DNA of 64,000 bases from Ancylomarina subtilis (lineage in GTDB: Bacteria; Bacteroidota; Bacteroidia; Bacteroidales; Marinifilaceae). The stretch covers positions 310,001 through 374,000 of the forward strand of contig NZ_SHKN01000001.1 of NCBI RefSeq assembly GCF_004217115.1. The letters run 5' to 3'. The position numbers were made by a program, and so were the translations under genes. Shown here one piece after another: positions 1 through 8,245 of this stretch. Position 1 is the first letter of the stretch. The number at the start of each line of letters is the position of its first letter. A model generated the notes under the pieces. That model worked only from the letters and a program-made list of their open reading frames with translations, searched no databases and was not told where the DNA came from.

Positions 1-27
1 TATCAGATGTATGGTTCTGATATAAAT

Positions 28-60
28 AATCCTGATCATTTATATAAAATGATCAGGATT
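28..60. terminator. Terminator-like hairpin
   Basis: Arms at 28-39 and 49-60 form a perfect 12-bp stem with a 9-nt loop. On the minus strand it lies just past the stop of the gene at 87-1307 and is followed by a T-rich run, so it most likely ends that transcript. Confidence 0.6.
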
Positions 61-86
61 ATAGGCTTAGATTTTAAGTTGAGGTA

Positions 87-1307
87 TTATTCAGCCCCAT
101 CAAAAATGATATTATAGTTGTCCCAAAAGTTTTTATCGTACTCCATATTTTCGTAATAAGCCCGATTTTCAATCACCTCAGGATTCGTTGTTATGATTTT
201 TGTAATCAGCATTTCAGCATTAACGTCCAATTCTTTCTTTTCACCGTTGCTTTTATTCTCAAGTTCGTGATGACGCCTGTAGTCGACATAACTTAAATAG
301 TAATAGCCAAAATGTTCTTTGTAGGTTGAGCTGAAATCGTATTCAATTTTAACCGGTTTCCATTCTTGTTTTTCTGGATTCACATAAAAGCTTCGTCCCT
401 GTGGTGAATAATTACTTGCTACCACATGAGTTTCATTTTTTATCACAGAGAAATCTTTCAGTTTGATATAAATTTTTCCTGAATAACTGGTCGCATAATA
501 ATCGCCTGTATTACTCAGCAGGGGCTTTTTGCTTTTGTAGGCAATTACCCAAATTGAATCATTTTCATATTCGGTTACTCGATCAAGACTTAAGTCGTAG
601 AAGTTCAGGTGGTTTTTATTGAGGATATTACCGCGGCTTCTGACGATATCCATTTCAAGAAGTTCATCCAGATAGGTTGATCCATCTGCTAACGAGTTGT
701 TTTCAAAATTTTTTCTCACTTGCAAAAAGCGATAAGAACGCTCTTTGAATACTTTGTAGGCATTTTCGCGAACGTAACCCTTATTGTCATAAATTCGGAT
801 GGCAGCTTCGCGTTTGCGTTCTAGGTTTTGATTTTCAGACTTTTCAGCACGGTAGTAGATGTCGTAGTTGAATGGTGTCTGCAAATAATTATCCGGAATT
901 CGATCAATGGCATTTTTCAGCATTTTGATTAAAACCAAGGATTGGGCAGTTACTTCTACCTCGGCAATTTTATAATTAACAGGATTCAGTTGAATTCGAA
1001 GCGTGTCAACCTGGCTACAAGCATCAATACTTGAGTTGTATGTGGTGAATCCTACGGCTGATATTTGAATGGTCTTATCAGCGTACTGTCCCGGAACTTT
1101 AAGCTCAAAATAGCCATCGTAGTTTGTGGCAGCCCCAATATAAGTATCCTTAACACCAATATTAGCAAAAGGAATAGCTTGCTGGTTGACGGCATTTGTA
1201 AGTTGACCGATAATTCGAATGGTTTTTGTTTGTTCTTCTTCCTGAGCTTGACTGTATCCGAACGTACATGTTAGGATAAATAGTGCGAAAATAATTTTTT
1301 TAATCAT
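87..1307 (-). CDS. Carboxypeptidase-like regulatory domain protein, exported
   Basis: A 406-aa exported protein. Residues 1-21 form a signal peptide ending near SQAQ. Residues about 30-115 match the CarboxypepD_reg-like (transthyretin-type) beta-sandwich found at the N-terminus of many Bacteroidota outer-membrane proteins (IGQLTNAVNQQAIPFANIGV, then GYFELKVPG). The remaining ~290 residues are rich in aromatic and charged residues and hold no catalytic motif I recognise. There is no TonB plug or barrel as in SusC, so it is not a transporter. A periplasmic or cell-surface role is likely but the function is unknown. It is a single gene ending at the hairpin at 28-60. Confidence 0.75.
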   Translation of the reverse strand: MIKKIIFALFILTCTFGYSQAQEEEQTKTIRIIGQLTNAVNQQAIPFANIGVKDTYIGAATNYDGYFELKVPGQYADKTIQISAVGFTTYNSSIDACSQVDTLRIQLNPVNYKIAEVEVTAQSLVLIKMLKNAIDRIPDNYLQTPFNYDIYYRAEKSENQNLERKREAAIRIYDNKGYVRENAYKVFKERSYRFLQVRKNFENNSLADGSTYLDELLEMDIVRSRGNILNKNHLNFYDLSLDRVTEYENDSIWVIAYKSKKPLLSNTGDYYATSYSGKIYIKLKDFSVIKNETHVVASNYSPQGRSFYVNPEKQEWKPVKIEYDFSSTYKEHFGYYYLSYVDYRRHHELENKSNGEKKELDVNAEMLITKIITTNPEVIENRAYYENMEYDKNFWDNYNIIFDGAE

Positions 1308-1561
1308 ATGCTATTAATCTAAAGATGAGTCAATTTTGAAATCTTGGCTTTAAAATAGGATTTTGCTAACCACAAGAATTTTGCCAAGTATATTTGAAAA
1401 GCTAAAATAGGTAATTTCTAAATTATGGGAGAGTAAATTATCGAAAGAAATCTCAACGATTATCTTTATTAAGTTTATTTAACTTGTTATTGTACACAGA
1501 TAAATTGTAAATTGCACAATTCAAATATTAGGATTCCTACGATCTGAAAATACAACACATT

Positions 1562-2230
1562 ATGAATAAGAAGATACTGATTTTAACAATTATACCACTG
1601 GCACTTGCTTCTTGTGTGGTTTCGAAACGTAAATACGAAGAACTGGATTACGCCAAACGTAAGAGTGACGCGCAGGTTCGAAAATTGAATAAAGATAATT
1701 CGGACTTGGATACAAAGTTGAAGCAAACCTTGGCTGAGTATAACGAGATGAAAAATAGTATGGCTGAAAGTAATGCTCAGAAAAATGTCGAAATTGATCA
1801 ATTAAGTACAGAATTGTTTTCGATGGCATCTGATACCACGAGCTTGAAAGAGAAGCTGCATGAAACACTTGGCAACTACAAGTTTGCACAGGAACGTAAT
1901 GCTGAAAATGAAGCTATAATTTCTAAGTTGAAGGAGCAGATTAAAAATTTAAAGGCTGAATCGTATCGCTTGACCAAAGAGTTGGATATTAGTTTAAAAG
2001 ACAAAGAGATGGAAAGCCAAAAAGCAGATGGCGAGAAATTGAAATTAAAAGAAAAACTGGCTCAAAAAGACAATCAGATTGCTAAAGTGAAAAAAGAAAT
2101 GGAAGTGGTTAATGGGAAGATTGCCTGGTTGCGTAAAGTGAAAAAGCAAAACGATGCTGAAATTGAACGATTGACCAATCAAATGAATCTTTATAAAAAA
2201 GAATACGAAAAGGCTATTTCAGTTAAATAA
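1562..2230 (+). CDS. Coiled-coil lipoprotein
   Basis: A 222-aa lipoprotein. The signal peptide ends in a lipobox (LALASC, lipidated Cys17). Residues ~20-215 are almost entirely heptad-patterned coiled coil rich in Lys, Glu, Asn and Gln. The N-terminus (VSKRKYEELDYAKRKSD) resembles the start of Bacteroidota OmpA-family lipoproteins, but no OmpA peptidoglycan-binding domain follows, so this is a coiled-coil-only version. It probably acts as a periplasmic spacer or structural protein, which is inference. It is a single gene with a strong terminator behind it. Confidence 0.8.
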   Translation: MNKKILILTIIPLALASCVVSKRKYEELDYAKRKSDAQVRKLNKDNSDLDTKLKQTLAEYNEMKNSMAESNAQKNVEIDQLSTELFSMASDTTSLKEKLHETLGNYKFAQERNAENEAIISKLKEQIKNLKAESYRLTKELDISLKDKEMESQKADGEKLKLKEKLAQKDNQIAKVKKEMEVVNGKIAWLRKVKKQNDAEIERLTNQMNLYKKEYEKAISVK

Positions 2231-2243
2231 GCTAAATTCCATA

Positions 2244-2277
2244 TAAAAAAAAGCTCCTTAAAAGGGAGCTTTTTTTT
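2244..2277 (+). terminator. Rho-independent terminator
   Basis: Hairpin with AGCTCC/GGAGCT arms followed by eight T residues, directly after the coiled-coil lipoprotein gene. Confidence 0.85.
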
Positions 2278-2516
2278 GCTTTATCTTTTTGTGTATGTTC
2301 GATAATCTGGGTATTCATTAGATGTTTTTAGCACTTGATTTTAGAACTCAAGTAAAGATGTAGAGGGGGCAATGTTAGTTTCAGTGACTTTTTGACTTAT
2401 TATTAATAAGTTTGGCGGGATGTGCGGGCTTTATTAAACAATGAAGTTGATCTTAGTTTTTTTTGTAAAAATTTTCTGATCATTTAAAATGAATAAAAAT
2501 AACTCATCTGGATATC

Positions 2517-2547
2517 TTGATTTATTAATATCTAATATCTAGTTTTG
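2517..2547 (+). promoter_or_regulatory. Promoter, TTG-N20-TAGTTTTG
   Basis: TTG at 2517-2519 and TAGTTTTG at 2540-2547 match the Bacteroidota -33/-7 consensus. The ATG of the next gene begins only 4 nt after the -7 box, which predicts a leaderless or nearly leaderless mRNA. Confidence 0.6.
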
Positions 2548-2551
2548 CAGC

Positions 2552-2941
2552 ATGAAAGTATTATTGTTAGTTCTATTGGCTGGAGCCGCTTTAACCTTGC
2601 TTCTAACTTATTTGAGCAAGTTGCTTTTTCCTAAAAAAAGTGAAGAACAGGAAACGGCTAGTGAACCTCTGGAAGAATGTTGCGGGGCTCATGAGGTTTG
2701 TGAAACAGATCTGCTTAATAAGATGTCTGAAGAAATCATCTATTATGAGGATGAAGAATTGGATGTTTATAGAAATTTCGAGGAGAACGATTACAACGAT
2801 GATCAAATCGATGAGTTTAGAGAGGTTTTATACTCTTTAAAAGAAAAAGAGATTGAGCCATGGTTAAAAAGCCTTGAGTTAAGACATATTAATTTGCCTT
2901 CAACGATAAAATCTGAAGTGGTTTTCATGTTAGTAAAATAG
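2552..2941 (+). CDS. Small acidic membrane-anchored protein, unknown function
   Basis: A 129-aa protein not recognised as a named family. Residues 1-27 are one strong membrane helix (KVLLLVLLAGAALTLLLTYL), followed by KLLFPKKS, so the C-terminal part is probably cytoplasmic by the positive-inside rule. Residues 33-85 are very acidic (runs of E, D and Y) and include Cys43, Cys44 and Cys50 (CCGAHEVC), a possible metal or redox site. The start is fixed because the membrane helix begins immediately; the -7 box lies 4 nt upstream. It has no operon partner. Confidence 0.65.
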   Translation: MKVLLLVLLAGAALTLLLTYLSKLLFPKKSEEQETASEPLEECCGAHEVCETDLLNKMSEEIIYYEDEELDVYRNFEENDYNDDQIDEFREVLYSLKEKEIEPWLKSLELRHINLPSTIKSEVVFMLVK

Positions 2942-3097
2942 ATTATTTTACTTTATTAAATATTTTCAAGTCTCCTTCAAACGTTTGTTTTCAGTTTTCA
3001 CCTAGCTAACTGGAAATTTAGAAGCTGTTTATTTAATTAAAAAAGAGTATTTTAGCACGAGTTGCGGACCTTTAATGAAGTTAAAATCAAAAAAATG

Positions 3098-3126
3098 TTG
3101 ATTTAAGTTATTAATGGCTATCTTTG
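3098..3126 (+). promoter_or_regulatory. Promoter of the DEAD-box helicase gene
   Basis: TTG at 3098-3100, an 18-nt spacer and TATCTTTG at 3119-3126 match the Bacteroidota promoter consensus closely. This leaves about 110 nt of untranslated leader. Confidence 0.7.
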
Positions 3127-3198
3127 CGGCTTCATAAATTATTTGGTAGACGTTCTTTTGTCAGGGGGGTTTCATTCGCGATGAATTGAAAATTTTAG

Positions 3199-3227
3199 TG
3201 TGACAGGGGGCATCATGCCATGTCACA
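3199..3227 (+). promoter_or_regulatory. 5'-leader stem-loop before the helicase start
   Basis: TGTGACA (3199-3205) pairs with TGTCACA (3221-3227), with a second short GGCA/TGCC stem inside. It ends 14 nt before the ATG and could control access to the translation start, as expected for a cold-responsive helicase mRNA. The role is inferred. Confidence 0.4.
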
Positions 3228-3241
3228 ATTAAATTATTCGA

Positions 3242-5053
3242 ATGAATTCATTTGAAAACTTAGGTCTATCCAGACCAATTTTGGAAGCCATTACAGAACT
3301 AGGCTTTAAAACACCAACAGCTATTCAGGAAAAAGCAATTCCAGTTCTTTTAGAAGGAAGAAGCGATTTTGTAGGTTTAGCACAGACGGGAACGGGAAAA
3401 ACGGCAGCATTCGGTTTGCCATTGTTACAACTAATTGAGCCAGATGAGAAAATACCACAGGCTCTTATTCTATCTCCTACACGTGAATTAGGGATTCAGA
3501 TTGCTGAAGACCTTAAAACATTCTCAAAAAACATTTTGAATTTAAATGTTGTAAATGTTTACGGAGGAGCAAGCATTGACGATCAAATTAGAAAGATTAA
3601 AAGAGGAGCTCACGTTGTGGTTGCAACTCCTGGTCGTTTATTAGATTTAATTCGACGTAAGGCTATCAACTTATCAAAAGTAGAATATGTGATTCTTGAT
3701 GAGGCCGATGAGATGTTGAATATGGGATTTAAGGAAGATATCGATGCGATCCTTTCTTCAACTTCTGATGAGAAACTAACGTGGTTGTTTTCAGCAACGA
3801 TGTCTGGTGAAGTACGTCGAATCTCAAAGAATTACATGACTGATCCTGTTGAGGTGACAGTTGGTACGGCTAATACGACTAACACGAATATTGAGCATCA
3901 GTATTATTTGATGAACAATAGAGATCGTTATAATGTGTTAAAACGTATTGTCGATTTTTATCCTGATATCTATGGTATAGTTTTTTGTCGTACTCGTAAG
4001 GAAACGCAGGAAGTTGCTGAATTGTTGATGAAAGACGGTTATAATGCCGATGCTTTACATGGAGATTTATCGCAGGTTCAGCGCGATAGAGTAATGCGTA
4101 GTTTCAAAAGCAAATCATTACAAATGCTGGTTGCGACTGACGTAGCTGCCCGTGGTATTGACGTTGACGATTTAACACACGTATTGCATTACAATCTTCC
4201 AGATGAGTTAGAGTATTATACTCACCGTTCAGGTCGTACTGCTCGTGCGGGACGAAAAGGTATTTCAATTGCTTTAGTTACACCACGTGACGAAAGACGA
4301 GTACGAGATCTTTCTCGACGATTGAAGATGGATTTTGAACAAGTTAGAATTCCAGGTGGAGCAGAGGTTTGTGAGCGTCAGGTTTTAAACTTCATGCATC
4401 GTGTCATCGAAGTTAATGTTGAAGAAGAAGCTATTGGACAATTCTTGCCAGCTATTCACGAAGAATTGAAAGATCTTGATCGTGATGAGCTCGTAAAACG
4501 TATGGTTTCTTTGGAATTTAATAGATTCTGGGATTATTATAAGGATGCTCAGGATTTAAACATGAGATCAACGACTCAGAAGCGCGTTCGTCAAAATGAT
4601 GGGGCTGTAAGTACTGAAGATCGTTTATTTATTAATATTGGTCGTAAAGATGGTATTGATGTGCCAAGTCTACTTACATTGATTCATAAACAGTGTGGTG
4701 TTCGTGGTAAAAATGTCGGACGTGTTGACCTTAAAGGTGTATTTTCATTTTTTGATGTCGATAAAGCTTTCACAGAGGAAGTTATCAAAGGATTTGCAGG
4801 TGCTGAAGTCGGTGGTCGTGCAATTCGTATTGAGGTTTCAGGTGATCGTCCTGAATCGTCGGACAGACCACGTGGAGGTAATAGATCCCGAGGTGGTTAT
4901 TCCGGAGGAGGTGATAGATCTCGCAGTTATTCTGGTGGAGGTCGATCACGCGGAGGTTCTGGAGACAGATCTCGTTCTAAAGGTGATGATTCTAGAGATA
5001 GAAGAAGAAAATCTGATGGCGGAAGAACTTTTGATCGAAGAAGAAGAGATTAA
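3242..5053 (+). CDS. deaD: DEAD-box ATP-dependent RNA helicase (DeaD/CsdA type)
   Basis: A 603-aa cytoplasmic RNA helicase that uses ATP to unwind short RNA duplexes, expected to act in ribosome assembly and RNA turnover. Visible motifs: Q motif TPTAIQ (24-29), Walker A AQTGTGKT (47-54), PTRELG, TPGRLLDL, DEAD box at 153-156, SAT at 184-186, and HRSGRTARAG at 328-337. Residues ~460-532 match the DbpA/CsdA RNA-binding domain, which directs the enzyme to structured RNA. The last ~65 residues are a disordered Arg/Gly/Ser tail with RGG repeats that adds nonspecific RNA binding. A long structured 5' leader suggests post-transcriptional control. Confidence 0.95.
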   Translation: MNSFENLGLSRPILEAITELGFKTPTAIQEKAIPVLLEGRSDFVGLAQTGTGKTAAFGLPLLQLIEPDEKIPQALILSPTRELGIQIAEDLKTFSKNILNLNVVNVYGGASIDDQIRKIKRGAHVVVATPGRLLDLIRRKAINLSKVEYVILDEADEMLNMGFKEDIDAILSSTSDEKLTWLFSATMSGEVRRISKNYMTDPVEVTVGTANTTNTNIEHQYYLMNNRDRYNVLKRIVDFYPDIYGIVFCRTRKETQEVAELLMKDGYNADALHGDLSQVQRDRVMRSFKSKSLQMLVATDVAARGIDVDDLTHVLHYNLPDELEYYTHRSGRTARAGRKGISIALVTPRDERRVRDLSRRLKMDFEQVRIPGGAEVCERQVLNFMHRVIEVNVEEEAIGQFLPAIHEELKDLDRDELVKRMVSLEFNRFWDYYKDAQDLNMRSTTQKRVRQNDGAVSTEDRLFINIGRKDGIDVPSLLTLIHKQCGVRGKNVGRVDLKGVFSFFDVDKAFTEEVIKGFAGAEVGGRAIRIEVSGDRPESSDRPRGGNRSRGGYSGGGDRSRSYSGGGRSRGGSGDRSRSKGDDSRDRRRKSDGGRTFDRRRRD

Positions 5054-5075
5054 TCCGTTAATTATATATGATTTA

Positions 5076-5102
5076 AAAAGGGAGCTAAGTGCTCCCTTTT
5101 TT
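5076..5102 (+). terminator. Rho-independent terminator
   Basis: Perfect stem AAAAGGGAGC/GCTCCCTTTT with a 5-nt loop and a T tail, 23 nt after the helicase stop. Confidence 0.9.
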
Positions 5103-5122
5103 ATTTACTATCTGACTGAAAT

Positions 5123-5160
5123 AAAAAAGCATCAAGAAATTCATTTTAAATTCCTGATGC
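5123..5160 (-). terminator. Terminator of the minus-strand lipoprotein gene
   Basis: Imperfect hairpin with GCATCA/TGATGC ends (5129-5160). Read on the minus strand it is followed by six T residues, and it lies downstream of the gene at 5228-5935. Confidence 0.7.
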
Positions 5161-5227
5161 TCTTCCTTAGAAATTAATTAGTCGCAATTTTATTGCGAGT
5201 CTGAGTTTTTTCAAAGCTGTAAGTTGT

Positions 5228-5935
5228 TTACCATTCAATTTCCCAATAGTCAACACTTTCCTGATTGATGTGGTAACCATTTTGAAGATTGGAATTCTCA
5301 AATTTATATGCACTAACAGAGACGGTATAGGTGGTTCCCGGTTTCATATCATAATTACGATCCCAGCCCGCACTTGTTGGTGTAATTGTTAGTTTGTTAT
5401 CGTTTAAGCGATCCGAACTATAAACAACTCGTCCATCGATTTCGGTTGCGATTTTCACGTGATAAATATCTCGGTTTTCTACAGTACCCCAACCTATTTC
5501 AATACTGTGCTCATCTTTATCGTATTCGAATGTGCTAATCTCCAATGGATCGATTCTAATGTCTAAAAGTTTATCTGTAACATTTAGAACTTCGTCATCA
5601 GTAGATGTTAATGTGAAATTGTAAACTCCATTTTCCAAATCAGTTGTTGTAAAATCTTCTGCTTTGGGCAGTAAGGCATAAGCTGTTGCATTTTGTCCGA
5701 TTTTTTCAAGTGAAATTTCAGGACTTTCCTCATCTTCAAAAGCTACAGTTGCACTGGACATATACATATTGCCATACGCATAAATGACAGGAGCAAATTG
5801 AGTTTCACCTTCAATTTTCTGACATCTTACATAGATATCCCCGGCTCCGTCAAATTCTATTTTACTGCTATCAGTATCACATGCAGTAAATACACCTAAA
5901 GAGACGGCTAATGCCAACATTAATTTATTTTTCAT
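5228..5935 (-). CDS. Lipoprotein, unknown function, beta-rich
   Basis: A 235-aa predicted lipoprotein. The signal peptide ends GVFTACDTDSS with the lipidated Cys at residue 19 and acidic residues after it, a pattern linked to surface display in Bacteroidota. The mature part looks like one or two immunoglobulin/fibronectin-like sandwiches: residues ~125-225 hold alternating strands with a W-G-T turn (IEIGWGTVENRDIYHVKI) and GTTYTVSVSAY, typical of FN3-like folds. No catalytic motif is seen. It is monocistronic with its own terminator. Confidence 0.7.
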   Translation of the reverse strand: MKNKLMLALAVSLGVFTACDTDSSKIEFDGAGDIYVRCQKIEGETQFAPVIYAYGNMYMSSATVAFEDEESPEISLEKIGQNATAYALLPKAEDFTTTDLENGVYNFTLTSTDDEVLNVTDKLLDIRIDPLEISTFEYDKDEHSIEIGWGTVENRDIYHVKIATEIDGRVVYSSDRLNDNKLTITPTSAGWDRNYDMKPGTTYTVSVSAYKFENSNLQNGYHINQESVDYWEIEW

Positions 5936-6223
5936 GACTTTTAATTTAATCGAGCTTGATGTTTATTTTCAAACGTCTTGATTCTTAAATATGATTTTCA
6001 ATTATAGAAGGGAATCTGGCCAAATTCACCTTCACAGTCTTAGATCTAAGAATTGAGATTTTGTATTTTAATCTCGTTTAAGAGATGTTGCTTTGAGAAA
6101 TGGTTGCGTAAGATTTTAGAAAAAGTAGGGAATTTTCATGTTGGAAAGGCAAGTAAGTTTTAACTCGGTATAAAAAGATTGTCAAATTGGGAAATATTTG
6201 TGCGTAGTGTTGCGAATGGTCAT

Positions 6224-6253
6224 TTTGAGATAAATAAAAAAGAACTAATTTTG
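6224..6253 (+). promoter_or_regulatory. Promoter of the ECF sigma operon
   Basis: TTTG at 6224-6227, an 18-nt spacer and TAATTTTG at 6246-6253. This is a housekeeping-type promoter, so at least basal transcription does not need the ECF factor. The rest of 5936-6316 shows no gene. Confidence 0.6.
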
Positions 6254-6316
6254 ACGCAACCTAATGCGATCTTCTGCAACTTGTTATTAAGTCAACTACT
6301 TAAGACACTCTAAAAC

Positions 6317-6880
6317 TTGAAGGACAAAAAACTCGAGCAATTAATAAAGGATTCAATCAAAGGCAAATCCAAAGCACAGGAATGCCTTTATCTTGAATAT
6401 TCGCCTAAAATGATGGGGGTTTGTTTGAGGTACGCGAAATCCTACGATGAAGCCGAGGATATTCTTCATGATGGTTTTATTAAAATATTCCAAAGTCTTA
6501 AGTCTTTCCGTTTTGAGGGATCATTCGAGGGATGGATGCGTCGAATAATTGTGAATACTGCCTTGGAACGATTCCGAAGCAAAACGCAATTGCATCCGGT
6601 TGAAGAATTTGACGATATCGAAGAGGATGAAGAATTGGATGTGAAGGATGCTCCTTTGGATGTTTTACTGAATTTTATTCAGGACTTGCCCGAGCGGTAT
6701 AGAATGGTTTTTAGTCTGTATGTTTTAGATGGTTATCCTCACAATGAAATCGCTGAGGTTATGCAAATATCAGTGGGTACTTCTAAGTCGAATTTAGCCA
6801 GAGCCAGAAGTATTTTGAAAAGCAAATTAATAGCTTACTGGGATGATCAGGATTGTAAAAGTAATTTAAGAATATGTTAG
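6317..6880 (+). CDS. RNA polymerase ECF-type sigma factor
   Basis: A 187-aa sigma-70 family factor of the extracytoplasmic-function type. Region 2 spans ~25-95 (YDEAEDILHDGFIKIFQSLK and FEGWMRRIIVNTALERFRSK) and region 4 spans ~125-180 (LPERYRMVFSLYVLDGYPHN, then a helix-turn-helix ending GTSKSNLARARSILK). The start codon is TTG: an in-frame stop lies 6 nt upstream (6311-6313) and the next Met is inside region 2. The downstream partner overlaps it by 7 nt, implying translational coupling. The signal it answers is unknown. Confidence 0.9.
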   Translation: MKDKKLEQLIKDSIKGKSKAQECLYLEYSPKMMGVCLRYAKSYDEAEDILHDGFIKIFQSLKSFRFEGSFEGWMRRIIVNTALERFRSKTQLHPVEEFDDIEEDEELDVKDAPLDVLLNFIQDLPERYRMVFSLYVLDGYPHNEIAEVMQISVGTSKSNLARARSILKSKLIAYWDDQDCKSNLRIC

Positions 6881-8187
6881 GTAAAAATGGACATATTGAT
6901 AAGGTATTCTCTGAAGGCTTGAAGGATTTATCGGTTCAGCCAAGGCCTGAGCTTTGGAATAAGATAAATGCCGATATAAAGCAAGGAAGAAGAAGGAAAC
7001 GTGCTGCGGTGATTTTTATCACACTTGCAGCTGCAGCTTCTATTGCCTTACTATTTACCCTTTCGAATGGGATTTTGTTTCAGCAAGATACAGAAGTTAA
7101 GGGGGGTGATTTGTATTCTGAAATGAAAGATAATCTGAACTTAAAAAATGAGAGTCAAAGAGTTGAACCAGCAAATAAGATTGATGAACAATTCGCTGAG
7201 CTGGCAAACCCTGTGATTAACAAAACAGAGATACAAAAAAATCTAAATACGAATGTTGATCGTGATGATATAGCCAATACAGTTGAAAAGAGTGATATAA
7301 GTATGCAAATGGTTTTGCAAAAATCTCAGATTCATGTTTTAGATAATGTGGAGTTAAATCAGGAACTTTCTGAAAAAAACTTAACGAAGAAAAAGGCACC
7401 GCTCACCTTGTTATTGAAGGATTCGTTGATTATTGCTCATAATATTAAAATGATTGAGCAATTTGATAAAAACAAAAGAAAAAAGAAAGAATGGTCAATT
7501 TTAGGTCAGATTTCTTCAGCCTATTCGTCCTATACGGGAGAAAAATCGGGCAATAATTCGGAACAAGGCTTGCTGAGTATTGGGGGAGGTGTGAAGTTAA
7601 ATTGGCAAACCGGAAAAAAATTGGCCATACAAACGGGGATCATATACAACAAGTTTGGACAGCAGTTGGCGGCTCGTAATCAGGTTTCCGAACGTGTTGC
7701 TTTTAATAGTGGTTTGACCATGCAAACTGATGTTGTTTCAGATATGAAGACATCGGCAGGAAATCTAAAAAAGAGAGGGAGTACTATGTTGACTGATTCT
7801 GAAGGATTTGCTGCTACGAGTTCAAATTCTACACCTGATATGATTCAGAGTTTTGAAGCTATTGAAATACCATTTGTTTTGAGTTACAGTTTAATCGATA
7901 AGAAGTTTGGCTTACATTTAAATGGAGGTTTGAGTACCAATCTGATGATTGGCAACCGAGTTTACAATAAGAGTACAAGAGAAACCATAGGAGAAACAGA
8001 TGGGATTCGCACGACAAACTTCAGTACAAGTTTTAGTTTAGGCATGGAGTATCGTTTGAACTCTAAGTTTAGTTTATCAATGGAACCGTCCTTAAAATAC
8101 TATTTGAATTCCATTAATAAGGATTCTGATTTTGAATATAAACCCTACTCAATTGGTTTAAGTTCGGGGATTCGATATAAGTTTTAA
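6874..8187 (+). CDS. Putative anti-sigma-like protein with outer-membrane beta-barrel-like C-terminus
   Basis: A 437-aa protein translated from an ATG that overlaps the sigma factor stop. Residues 1-40 are a short cytoplasmic segment (PRPELWNKINADIKQGRRRK) of the size that could bind the sigma factor; residues ~43-66 are one membrane helix. Residues ~75-200 are a low-complexity linker, and ~205-437 alternate in a beta-barrel-like pattern with Gly/aromatic turns (SIGGGVKLNWQTGKKLAIQTG) ending GIRYKF, a terminal Phe typical of outer-membrane barrels. Similar sigma-adjacent proteins occur across Bacteroidota. The anti-sigma role is inferred from position and N-terminal layout. Confidence 0.7.
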   Translation: MLGKNGHIDKVFSEGLKDLSVQPRPELWNKINADIKQGRRRKRAAVIFITLAAAASIALLFTLSNGILFQQDTEVKGGDLYSEMKDNLNLKNESQRVEPANKIDEQFAELANPVINKTEIQKNLNTNVDRDDIANTVEKSDISMQMVLQKSQIHVLDNVELNQELSEKNLTKKKAPLTLLLKDSLIIAHNIKMIEQFDKNKRKKKEWSILGQISSAYSSYTGEKSGNNSEQGLLSIGGGVKLNWQTGKKLAIQTGIIYNKFGQQLAARNQVSERVAFNSGLTMQTDVVSDMKTSAGNLKKRGSTMLTDSEGFAATSSNSTPDMIQSFEAIEIPFVLSYSLIDKKFGLHLNGGLSTNLMIGNRVYNKSTRETIGETDGIRTTNFSTSFSLGMEYRLNSKFSLSMEPSLKYYLNSINKDSDFEYKPYSIGLSSGIRYKF

Positions 8188-8195
8188 AATCAGGC

Positions 8196-8232
8196 AAAAA
8201 AAAAGAGCACTCAAATCGGTGCTCTTTTTTTT
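8196..8232. terminator. Bidirectional terminator
   Basis: Hairpin with AAAGAGCAC/GTGCTCTTT arms, flanked by A and T runs on both sides, between two convergent genes. Confidence 0.9.
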
Positions 8233-8245
8233 GTATAATTGGTTT

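Noticed and set aside
1065-1274. Plus-strand frame inside the carboxypeptidase-like gene
   Set aside because: Opposite-strand shadow of the gene at 87-1307, no start signal.
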